DNA of 43,185 nucleotides, from contig CACPAS010000009.1 in assembly GCA_902632055.1 (NCBI GenBank), positions 1 to 43,185 on the forward strand, written 5' to 3'. The notes below the pieces were generated by a model, which saw only the letters and a list, made by a program, of their open reading frames with translations, was not told the origin of the DNA and ran no database searches. Positions within the stretch are counted from its first letter, which is position 1, and each line of letters starts with the position of its first letter. The translations under genes and the position numbers were made by a program. This DNA is from an uncultured OCS116 cluster bacterium. GTDB taxonomy: Bacteria > Pseudomonadota > Alphaproteobacteria > Rhizobiales > TMED25. Positions 36,186 through 43,185 of the stretch are shown one piece after another.

Positions 36186-38114
36186 TTGGGTGGTTTTAGA
36201 AATATAGTAATTTGGCTGGTCATTGGTTTGTTGATGATGGCTTTATATAATGTATTCCAGTCGTCAAATGAAACAAGAGGCGTAAGCGAAGTAAGCTATA
36301 CCACACTCATCTCAGAGGTATCAGGTGGAAATGTTCGGGATGTTGTTATTACTGGTGATGAAATTACGGGAACTTTCAATGACGGCTCAAGATTTCATTC
36401 CTACTCACCTGAAGACCCTCAATTTATTGAGAGATTAAATGACCAAGGCGTAATAATAAATGTTAAGCCCGTCAGGCAGAGCGCACTATTTTCAATATTC
36501 GTGTCTTGGTTTCCAATGTTATTGCTGATCGCAGTTTGGATATTCTTTCTTAAACAGATGCAAGGCGGTGGTCGCGGCGCGATGGGATTTGGAAAATCGA
36601 AAGCTAAACTACTTAACGAAAAGAAAGGTAAAGTCACATTCAGTGATGTGGCAGGTATTGATGAAGCAAAAGAGGACCTTGAAGAAATCGTCGAATTCCT
36701 AAAAGACCCTCGTAAATTCCAATATCTCGGCGGTAAAATTCCAAAAGGTGCCTTACTTGTTGGACCCCCTGGTACAGGGAAAACATTATTAGCTAGAGCT
36801 ATAGCTGGTGAAGCTGGTGTACCATTTTTTACAATCTCAGGTTCAGATTTTGTTGAAATGTTTGTTGGGGTTGGGGCAAGTAGAGTGCGCGATATGTTTG
36901 AGCAAGCAAAAAGAAGTGCACCCTGCATCATATTCATAGACGAGATAGACGCTGTTGGTAGACATAGAGGTGCCGGACTTGGAGGTGGTAATGATGAGAG
37001 AGAGCAAACATTAAATCAACTTTTAGTTGAAATGGATGGATTTGAAGAAAACGAAGGTATTATACTTATTGCAGCAACAAACAGACCTGATGTATTAGAT
37101 CCAGCCCTACTTCGCCCTGGCAGGTTTGACAGGCAAGTTGTCGTACCAAATCCTGACATAATCGGTCGCGAAAAGATTCTAAAAGTACATGTCAGAAAAG
37201 TTAAGTTATCAGACGAAATAAATTTAAAGGTCATCGCAAGGGGCACTCCGGGGTTTTCTGGTGCGGATCTTGCAAACCTTGTTAATGAAGCCGCATTATT
37301 AGCCGCAAGAAGAGGCAAAAGAGTGATAACACAAGACGAGTTTGAAGATGCGAAAGACAAGGTGATGATGGGTTCTGAGCGGCGAACACTCGTTATGTCT
37401 GATGATGAAAAGAAATTGACCGCATATCATGAGGCAGGACATGCTCTGGTTGCTGTAAAGCAAAAAGCATCAGATCCTATACACAAAGCAACTATAATAC
37501 CAAGAGGTCGAGCTCTTGGCATGGTCATGCGTTTACCCGAGAGAGATCAGCTGTCGATGACTAGAGAAAAACTTAAAGCCGATCTCGCTGTAGCTATGGG
37601 TGGAAGGGCTGCTGAGGAATTGATTTTTGGTGACGAAAAAGTAACATCAGGAGCTCAGTCAGATATAAAGATGGCTACGAATATGGCTAGAGCCATGGTC
37701 ACACAATTTGGAATGAGCGAGATCTTAGGACCTCTATCCTATGGCAATAATGAAGACGAAGTCTTTCTTGGTTATTCGGTAGCAAAAACACAAAATTTAT
37801 CAGAGGAAACACAAAAAATTGTTGATTCTGAAATACACAAACTTGTCGATGAAGGACATAAGGCTGCTACTGAAATTGTTATAGAATACAAAAAAGAACT
37901 TGAAATTATCGCAGAAGGTCTTCTTGAATATGAGACACTATCTGGTGATGAGATATTAGACTTGCTAAAGGGTAAGCATCCGGATAGATCTGATACCGAA
38001 GGGTCTGAAGAGCCTCCGAGTAACCCAACTGCCATACCAACTGAGAATGCTGAAAAGAAAGTGGCGAGCAAGTCAAAAAAAACTCAGAAAATGAAGCCGC
38101 AAACGCAGCCATAA
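36186..38114 (+). CDS. ftsH: ATP-dependent zinc metalloprotease FtsH
   Basis: This 642-residue membrane-anchored AAA+ protease degrades misassembled membrane proteins and regulators. Helix 1 is [18 protein letters not shown] and helix 2 is [19 protein letters not shown] (~104-122), with a periplasmic domain between. Walker A is GPPGTGKT (193-200), and Walker B is [21 protein letters not shown]. The SRH region includes [21 protein letters not shown]. The zinc site is HEAGH (415-419), with the third ligand in the downstream [14 protein letters not shown] region. The C-terminal tail is Lys/Ser/Thr-rich. The start is a TTG with AGGAG 6 nt upstream (36175-36179). Confidence 0.97.
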   Translation: MGGFRNIVIWLVIGLLMMALYNVFQSSNETRGVSEVSYTTLISEVSGGNVRDVVITGDEITGTFNDGSRFHSYSPEDPQFIERLNDQGVIINVKPVRQSALFSIFVSWFPMLLLIAVWIFFLKQMQGGGRGAMGFGKSKAKLLNEKKGKVTFSDVAGIDEAKEDLEEIVEFLKDPRKFQYLGGKIPKGALLVGPPGTGKTLLARAIAGEAGVPFFTISGSDFVEMFVGVGASRVRDMFEQAKRSAPCIIFIDEIDAVGRHRGAGLGGGNDEREQTLNQLLVEMDGFEENEGIILIAATNRPDVLDPALLRPGRFDRQVVVPNPDIIGREKILKVHVRKVKLSDEINLKVIARGTPGFSGADLANLVNEAALLAARRGKRVITQDEFEDAKDKVMMGSERRTLVMSDDEKKLTAYHEAGHALVAVKQKASDPIHKATIIPRGRALGMVMRLPERDQLSMTREKLKADLAVAMGGRAAEELIFGDEKVTSGAQSDIKMATNMARAMVTQFGMSEILGPLSYGNNEDEVFLGYSVAKTQNLSEETQKIVDSEIHKLVDEGHKAATEIVIEYKKELEIIAEGLLEYETLSGDEILDLLKGKHPDRSDTEGSEEPPSNPTAIPTENAEKKVASKSKKTQKMKPQTQP

Positions 38115-38152
38115 ATCATTCATTATGTTATAAACTTTAGGGATGGTTTTAC

Positions 38153-39499
38153 ATGAATGCTAAAAGATATTTTGGTACGGACGGAATTAGGGGTGTTGCC
38201 AATCAATCACCTATGACCTCTGAAGTTGCTCTAAAAATTGGAATTGCAACAGGATTATTTATATCAAAAGATAAATCACCAAAAAGGGTTATAATTGCGA
38301 AAGATACAAGGTTATCCGGTTATATGTTAGAATCATCACTCACTTCTGGTTTAACCTCAGTTGGGTTGGATGTTTTTTTGCTTGGCCCGATGCCTACCCC
38401 CGCTGTTTCAATGTTGATCAAGTCAATGCGGGCAGACCTTGGTATTATGATTTCAGCATCACACAACACATATGAATATAATGGTATCAAGATATTTGGT
38501 CCAGATGGATATAAACTTGACGATAGTGATGAGTCCGAAATTGAAGATATTATAGAAAATATCGGTAGCTACGACCTCAGCTCTAGAATAATTGGTAAAG
38601 CAAAAAGAATTGATGATGCGCAAGCTCGTTACATAGAGTTCGTCAAGGGTACTCTAGAGAGGGATGTTAATTTCGATGGGATTAAAGTTGTGATTGATAG
38701 TGCTAATGGGGCAGCTTATAAAGTTGCTCCATTGGCTTTATGGGAACTCGGGGCGAAGGTTGTTTCAATTGGAGACAGGCCCAATGGGATAAATATAAAT
38801 CACGAGTATGGATCAACCTCACTCAGTAATTTAAAAAAAGCAGTTCACAATAATAAGGCGGATATTGGGATTGCTCTTGACGGGGACGCAGACAGAATAA
38901 TTGTGATCGATGAGATGGGAGAAATCATTGATGGGGATGCACTTTTGGCAATTATTGCCACGGAGTGGAAAAGATTAGGCAAACTAAAAAAAGACTCTGT
39001 CGTGGCTACAATATTATCAAACATAGGCTTGGACGATTACTTGTCTCGAGAAGAAATGAAATTATATAGAACAAATGTTGGAGATAGGTATGTTTCTCAG
39101 TTTATGAGAGAAAATGGGTGCAATATTGGTGGTGAACAGTCTGGGCATATTATTATAGGCGACTATTCAACAACAGGTGACGGATTATTGGCTGCCATAC
39201 AGATCTTATCTATCATGAAGAAAAGTAATAAGAAAATTAGTGAGCTTGCGCAACTAATAGAAATTGTTCCACAAATTCAAAGAAATTATCGAGTCAGGGA
39301 TTATGAAAAGATAAATACTAAGGAAATAGATGAGATCCATAAAATAGGACAAGAAAGAATTAAAGAAAAAGGGAGGGTATTGGTTCGTCTATCTGGGACG
39401 GAGCCACTCATTAGAGTGATGGGTGAGTCAAAAGATAAAAAATGTCTTAATCAGACACTGGACTATCTCATGGACTTAATTGAGGAACGGTTTAACTAG
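38153..39499 (+). CDS. glmM: Phosphoglucosamine mutase
   Basis: This 448-residue alpha-D-phosphohexomutase makes glucosamine-1-phosphate for peptidoglycan and LPS precursors. The start RYFGTDGIRGVANQSPMT is typical. The phosphoserine loop is MISASHNTYEYNGIK with active S103. The metal loop is ALDGDADRIIVID (near residue 243), and the sugar loop is GGEQSGHIII (near 328). The C-terminal phosphate-binding block is VRLSGTEPLIRVMGE. It follows ftsH by 38 nt, a known pairing. The last 8 bp overlap the convergent EamA gene. Confidence 0.96.
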   Translation: MNAKRYFGTDGIRGVANQSPMTSEVALKIGIATGLFISKDKSPKRVIIAKDTRLSGYMLESSLTSGLTSVGLDVFLLGPMPTPAVSMLIKSMRADLGIMISASHNTYEYNGIKIFGPDGYKLDDSDESEIEDIIENIGSYDLSSRIIGKAKRIDDAQARYIEFVKGTLERDVNFDGIKVVIDSANGAAYKVAPLALWELGAKVVSIGDRPNGININHEYGSTSLSNLKKAVHNNKADIGIALDGDADRIIVIDEMGEIIDGDALLAIIATEWKRLGKLKKDSVVATILSNIGLDDYLSREEMKLYRTNVGDRYVSQFMRENGCNIGGEQSGHIIIGDYSTTGDGLLAAIQILSIMKKSNKKISELAQLIEIVPQIQRNYRVRDYEKINTKEIDEIHKIGQERIKEKGRVLVRLSGTEPLIRVMGESKDKKCLNQTLDYLMDLIEERFN

Positions 39500-40388
39500 T
39501 TTGTCTTTTAGAACCCATTCTTGTCAGGACAATTCCAGCAAGAATCACAAACATTCCAAGAACTTGGTAAAGGCGAATATCTTCTTTTAGCAGTAAACCT
39601 CCGAGAACAACAACATAAACTGGCAAAATATAATGCGTCAGTGATACGAATGTGGGTCCTGCAATCTTTGTGAGATTAAACATAACCATGCTGGCCATTG
39701 CAGTTGAGAAAATCCCCATTAATAGAACTGATATGAACGAAGTTTCAAAAATTCCAATAATAGGGGGACCTTCAAATAGCAGAGCTGTAATCAACGCGAA
39801 ACTTGATGCAAATAAGAAGCTTCCCGAAGTTTTTTGCATTAGCGTAATATTAGGCATAACATTAACAGCGATATTTTGAATAGAATAACCAATTGCTGCA
39901 AGTAATATGGCAATTTGCGATAGCATCTTAAAGTCATTGGATATGAGTGGAATACTTGTTTTCTCAAATAGAAGTATATACAAGCCAAAAAAGCCAACAA
40001 TTACACCAAAGAACTTTAGTCTATTTAATTTTTCTTCGGGTACTAGAAAATGAGCGGCAAGTACTGTAAACAGGGGACCGATACCAAATAGAATTCCACT
40101 AATATTTGTATCTAAATATTGGGTCCCCCAGCAAATAAGAAAGAATGGGAAAAATGCAGTCAGGCCGACCAAAGCCAGCCAAGCCCAATTTATAAGACCG
40201 GTTGGCAAACTCTCACCTCTTAATTTTAAGATAGAATATATTATTATAAACCCAATAGAGAGTCTTAGGGCTACAATCCACAAGGGGCTAAAATCAACTA
40301 GCGCATACTTCGTCAATGCAAATGTAGAACCCCAGAATACAACTAAAAGGGATAAATAAAACCAGTTGGTGAGAGATGAATTTTTCAT
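39492..40388 (-). CDS. EamA/DMT superfamily permease
   Basis: This 298-residue protein has about ten hydrophobic helices in two similar halves, the EamA (drug/metabolite transporter) layout. The N-terminal half includes WGSTFALTKYALVDFSPLWIVALR, the classic first EamA motif. The second half includes a similar SIQNIAVNVM and a final GGLLLKEDIRLYQVLGMFVILAGIVLT. Members export amino acids or other metabolites; the substrate is unknown. It is convergent with glmM (8-bp overlap) and divergent from serC, so an efflux role for amino acids is possible but speculative. Confidence 0.88.
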   Translation of the reverse strand: MKNSSLTNWFYLSLLVVFWGSTFALTKYALVDFSPLWIVALRLSIGFIIIYSILKLRGESLPTGLINWAWLALVGLTAFFPFFLICWGTQYLDTNISGILFGIGPLFTVLAAHFLVPEEKLNRLKFFGVIVGFFGLYILLFEKTSIPLISNDFKMLSQIAILLAAIGYSIQNIAVNVMPNITLMQKTSGSFLFASSFALITALLFEGPPIIGIFETSFISVLLMGIFSTAMASMVMFNLTKIAGPTFVSLTHYILPVYVVVLGGLLLKEDIRLYQVLGMFVILAGIVLTRMGSKRQTS

Positions 40389-40435
40389 TAGATAAAAAAA
40401 TTATAAACTTGGACTTATTGATTATGCCTAAATTT

Positions 40436-40465
40436 ATTACATGTCAAATTAATTAATTTTATAAT
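40436..40465 (+). promoter_or_regulatory. Candidate promoter for serC
   Basis: ATTACA (40436-40441) and a perfect TATAAT (40460-40465) are separated by 18 nt in the EamA-serC gap. Transcription would start near 40472 and include the structured leader before serC. The perfect -10 gives moderate support; the -35 is a 4/6 match. Confidence 0.45.
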
Positions 40466-40489
40466 TGATAAACACGAAGTTTTGCAGTA

Positions 40490-40545
40490 TTAAGGAGATG
40501 GGACAGCTCTCCCCAACGAGAGTCAACTATCTGGAAGGGTAGAGA
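40490..40545 (+). ncRNA. Candidate serC leader RNA motif
   Basis: The sequence just upstream of serC can fold into two hairpins. The first is GGAGA (40494-40498) with TCTCC (40508-40512) around a loop containing TGGGACAGC. The second is CTATC (starting 40526) with GGTAG around TGGAAG. It ends 8 nt or less before the serC ATG. A conserved structured element called the serC motif is described upstream of serC in Alphaproteobacteria, and location and scale agree. I cannot compare to the covariance model, so identity is inferred. The second hairpin lies where it could mask the ribosome-binding site. Confidence 0.6.
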
Positions 40546-40547
40546 TA

Positions 40548-41702
40548 ATGATAGAGAAACCAATTAAAAAAACAAATAGACCACTATTTTCATCTGGTCC
40601 GTGCGCAAAATTTCCAAATTGGCAAATTAATAAAATAGAAACATCTATTTTAGGCAGATCTCACAGAGCAAAAAAGCCGAAGGATTTCATAAATTACTCA
40701 ATCGAGTTAACGGCAGAATTACTTGAGATACCAAAAGACTACAAAGTCGCAATTGTTCCTGCATCGGATACAGGGGCATTTGAGATGGCAATGTGGAATT
40801 TTTTGGGACATATACCCGTTGATGTTTATGCTTGGGAGTCATTTGGTAAAGGATGGGTAACCGATATCATAAAACAACTAAATCTTGAAGATGCAAATGT
40901 TATTGAAGCAGATTATGGTATCCTACCAGATCTGCAATCTGCAAATTCAGATTGTGATATTGTCTTTACTCTGAATGGAACTACTTCTGGAGTGCGAGTA
41001 CCAGACCTTAATTGGATAAAGGATAGTAGAAAGGGCTTGACATTGTGCGATGCGACATCAGGTCTATTTGCTCAAAAGGTTGATTGGAGCAAGCTCGATG
41101 TAACAACATTTTCTTGGCAGAAAGTTCTTGGTGGAGAAGCGCAGCACGGTATGATTATATTATCACCAAAAGCAATTGACAGATTAAATGAGTATAGTCC
41201 CAATTGGCCATTGCCAAAAATCTTTAGAATAAAAAAATCTGGTACAGTTGATGAAAGTATCTTTTCTGGATCAACCATCAATACACCATCGCTTCTATGT
41301 GTTGCAGATTATGTGGCAGCTCTCGAGTGGGCACGTGAAATTGGTGGATTGGATAAGCTGATTGGAATCGCGGACAATAATCTTAACATTATTAAAGATT
41401 GGGTGAATAGAACAGACTGGATAAATTTTTTAGCAAAAGAGGAGTCAACAATATCAAACACATCCGTTTGCCTCGAGTTTTCGTCAAAAACCCCAAATGG
41501 AAACAAAATTGATACATCAAAATTATCAAAGCTTGTCCAAAACATGCTAGAAGAAGAGGGGGTTGCTCTCGACATTGGGGCTTATAGGGATGCGCCTGCA
41601 GGTCTGAGGATATGGACCGGGGCAACAATTGAGCCGGCAGATATTTCCATATTATTGGAATGGATTAATTGGGCCTACTGCATAGCAATAGAAAAGGTTT
41701 AA
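40548..41702 (+). CDS. serC: Phosphoserine aminotransferase
   Basis: This 384-residue class V PLP aminotransferase converts 3-phosphohydroxypyruvate and glutamate to phosphoserine and 2-oxoglutarate. It is of the longer alphaproteobacterial type: N-terminal FSSGPCAKFPNWQ, then ILGRSHRAKKP and VPASDTGAFEMAMWNFLG. The PLP lysine K192 is in TTFSWQKVLGGEAQHGMIIL. The C-terminal RDAPAGLRIWTGATIE is also diagnostic. serA starts 1 nt after its stop, so the two first steps of serine synthesis are one operon under the structured leader. Confidence 0.95.
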   Translation: MIEKPIKKTNRPLFSSGPCAKFPNWQINKIETSILGRSHRAKKPKDFINYSIELTAELLEIPKDYKVAIVPASDTGAFEMAMWNFLGHIPVDVYAWESFGKGWVTDIIKQLNLEDANVIEADYGILPDLQSANSDCDIVFTLNGTTSGVRVPDLNWIKDSRKGLTLCDATSGLFAQKVDWSKLDVTTFSWQKVLGGEAQHGMIILSPKAIDRLNEYSPNWPLPKIFRIKKSGTVDESIFSGSTINTPSLLCVADYVAALEWAREIGGLDKLIGIADNNLNIIKDWVNRTDWINFLAKEESTISNTSVCLEFSSKTPNGNKIDTSKLSKLVQNMLEEEGVALDIGAYRDAPAGLRIWTGATIEPADISILLEWINWAYCIAIEKV

Positions 41703-41703
41703 G

Positions 41704-43185
41704 ATGAATAGGGAAAACACAAAAATGCCAAAAGTACTTGTTTCAGACAAACTTAGTGAAGAGTCTGTAAAAATATTTGAAGATAAAAACATAGAGGTGG
41801 ACTACTTACCTGATATCGGAAAAGAAAAAGAAAAATTAGCAGAAATAATAAAAAACTATGACGGTTTGGCTATAAGGTCAGCAACCAAAGTTACTGAAAA
41901 AGTTTTAAGCAATGCAAAAAAATTGAAGGTAATTGGTAGGGCTGGGATTGGTGTAGATAATGTAGACATCGAAACTGCGACAACGAATGGTGTTATTGTA
42001 ATGAACACACCATTTGGTAATTCAGTTACAACCGCAGAGCATGCAATTACCCTGATGATGTCACTCGCAAGACAAATACCGCAAGCCGATATATCAACAA
42101 AGAGTAGCCTCTGGGAAAAATCAAAATTTATGGGCGTTGAGATTACCGGGAAGACACTTGGAGTCATTGGTTGTGGGAACATCGGTACCATTGTAATAGA
42201 ACGTGCTAAAGGTTTAAAAATGAAAGTGATTGGATATGATCCGTATTTGACAGAAGAGAGAGCTGAGTCAATGGCAATTGAGAAAGTTAAATTAAAAGAG
42301 TTATTCGCTCGGTCAGACTTCATAACAATTCACACACCACTTACAGAACAAACTAAAAATGTTATTAATGCTGATAGCATAAAATTAATGAAACCATCTG
42401 TACGTATTATAAATTGTGCGCGTGGCGGTCTTATCGATGAAAGCGCACTTCTTAATGCGCTGAATCAAGGTAAGATAGCTGGTGCTGCTATAGATGTATA
42501 TCAGGAGGAGCCAGCAAAAAATAACCCATTATTTGAAAATGAAAAAATAATATGTACGCCGCACCTCGGGGCCTCTACAGCTGAAGCACAGGAGAAAGTG
42601 GCTATACAAATTGCAGAACAGATGAGCGACTTTCTTCTGACTGGTGCCATAACTAATGCTATAAATTTTCCATCTGTATCTGCCGAAGAAGCAACATCTA
42701 TGGAGCCATATTTGGTATTGGCAAGAAATCTCGGATCTTTTGCGGGTCAAATAACAGAGAGCGCGCTAAAGAGTGCAAAGATTGAATACGTTGGCAGTAT
42801 AGCCGACATGAATGTTGACTCTCTCACATCTACTATCATTTCTGGCCTTCTGAAGCCGCTATTAGAGGATATTAATATGGTGAACTCTCTTTCAATAGCA
42901 AAGCAAAGAGGTATTAGAATCGAACAGGTAAAAAAAGAGAGCAGCGGTATTTATGGCTCATACATCAGGCTTATCATAGAGTCTGAGCGACAGGAAAGAT
43001 CTGTAGCGGGTGCCGTTTTTTCTGATGGTTCTGCCAGAATTATTCAAATAAAGGGTATAGACATGGAAGCTAAATTTGCAAAACATATGATATACATAAC
43101 AAATAATGATATGCCTGGTTTAGTGGGAAAAATTGGCCACTGCCTCGGATCACAAGGTGTGAATATAGCAAATTTTAATTTAGGA
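41704..43185 (+). CDS. serA: D-3-phosphoglycerate dehydrogenase (3' end beyond the window)
   Basis: This is a long-form SerA; 494 residues are visible and the frame is still open at the last base. It oxidises 3-phosphoglycerate to 3-phosphohydroxypyruvate. The NAD motif is LGVIGCGNIGTIVIERAKG (152-170). Catalytic residues are R240 (NCARGGLIDES), E269 (DVYQEEP) and H287 (TPHLGAST). After residue ~315 comes the ASB-like intervening domain, then the start of the ACT domain (MIYITNNDMPGLVGKIG), the usual site of serine feedback. About 30 residues are missing compared with the family (~525). M8 at 41725, with an AGGGA upstream, is an alternative start. Confidence 0.95.
   Translation, partial: MNRENTKMPKVLVSDKLSEESVKIFEDKNIEVDYLPDIGKEKEKLAEIIKNYDGLAIRSATKVTEKVLSNAKKLKVIGRAGIGVDNVDIETATTNGVIVMNTPFGNSVTTAEHAITLMMSLARQIPQADISTKSSLWEKSKFMGVEITGKTLGVIGCGNIGTIVIERAKGLKMKVIGYDPYLTEERAESMAIEKVKLKELFARSDFITIHTPLTEQTKNVINADSIKLMKPSVRIINCARGGLIDESALLNALNQGKIAGAAIDVYQEEPAKNNPLFENEKIICTPHLGASTAEAQEKVAIQIAEQMSDFLLTGAITNAINFPSVSAEEATSMEPYLVLARNLGSFAGQITESALKSAKIEYVGSIADMNVDSLTSTIISGLLKPLLEDINMVNSLSIAKQRGIRIEQVKKESSGIYGSYIRLIIESERQERSVAGAVFSDGSARIIQIKGIDMEAKFAKHMIYITNNDMPGLVGKIGHCLGSQGVNIANFNLG

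Noticed and set aside
36419-38112. Several reverse-strand open frames of 70-170 codons opposite ftsH.
   Set aside because: They lie wholly inside a strongly conserved gene on the other strand and encode no recognisable motifs; shadows of ftsH codon use.
1-43185. Mobile elements, CRISPR arrays, tRNA/rRNA genes and toxin-antitoxin pairs.
   Set aside because: No transposase, integrase, direct-repeat array, cloverleaf, or small convergent toxin/antitoxin pair was seen on either strand; the gene complement is housekeeping throughout.

Overview
The window is a 43 kb stretch of an AT-rich (mid-30s % G+C by eye), tightly packed chromosome. Gene content and order point to an alphaproteobacterium, probably a streamlined, free-living and likely marine one. 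The evidence is: three-gene pntAA-pntAB-pntB next to a tiny aa3-oxidase subunit IV gene; DUF1013/TrcR; DUF1244 beside an N-formylglutamate amidohydrolase; cysteine-free L31 and L36; a zapA-6S RNA-5-FCL cluster; tkt-gap-pgk-class I fba; ruvCAB followed by tol-pal; and a serC leader element of the alphaproteobacterial type. I see no rRNA, tRNA, CRISPR array, insertion sequence, prophage, or plasmid origin. The organism assignment is inference; no marker gene such as 16S rRNA is present.

Layout. Positions 1-9664 (+): end of gltB, gltD (frameshifted), rpmJ, N-formylglutamate amidohydrolase, DUF1244, M3 oligopeptidase, ABC1 kinase, cox subunit IV-like peptide, and proton-translocating transhydrogenase. 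Positions 9651-25321 (-): TPR lipoprotein, rpsU, purK, purE, TauE/SafE transporter, trcR, quinone oxidoreductase, rpmE, a MotB-like and a MotA-like protein, a degenerate inositol-monophosphatase homologue, efp, a Sel1-repeat protein, then fba, pgk, gap, tkt. Positions 25561-39499 (+): DUF4164-like coiled coil, zapA, 6S RNA, 5-formyl-THF cyclo-ligase, YmdB-family phosphoesterase, yebC, ruvCAB, tolQRAB-pal, tilS, ftsH, glmM. Positions 39492-40388 (-): EamA permease. Positions 40440-43185 (+): serC leader, serC, and serA running off the end.

How the genes work together. Nitrogen and serine entry are covered by GltBD and SerA/SerC. NADPH balance is covered by transhydrogenase and transketolase, with the lower glycolytic/gluconeogenic triose steps in one operon. 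Purine synthesis uses PurE/PurK, and one-carbon salvage uses 5-FCL. Envelope energy coupling appears twice: the Tol-Pal complex, and a second, uncharacterised MotA/MotB-like pair downstream of efp.

Points most worth a second look: (i) the non-flagellar MotA/MotB-like pair with a 494-residue, coiled-coil-rich MotB-like partner, encoded with an IMPase homologue that has lost every recognisable metal ligand; (ii) single-base frameshifts at homopolymers in gltD (A7) and tolA (G6), both needing one base removed; (iii) the reduced tol-pal cluster without ybgC and cpoB; (iv) the structured leader in front of serC. Most of the window is ordinary housekeeping sequence, and I do not see a clear defence or mobile system.
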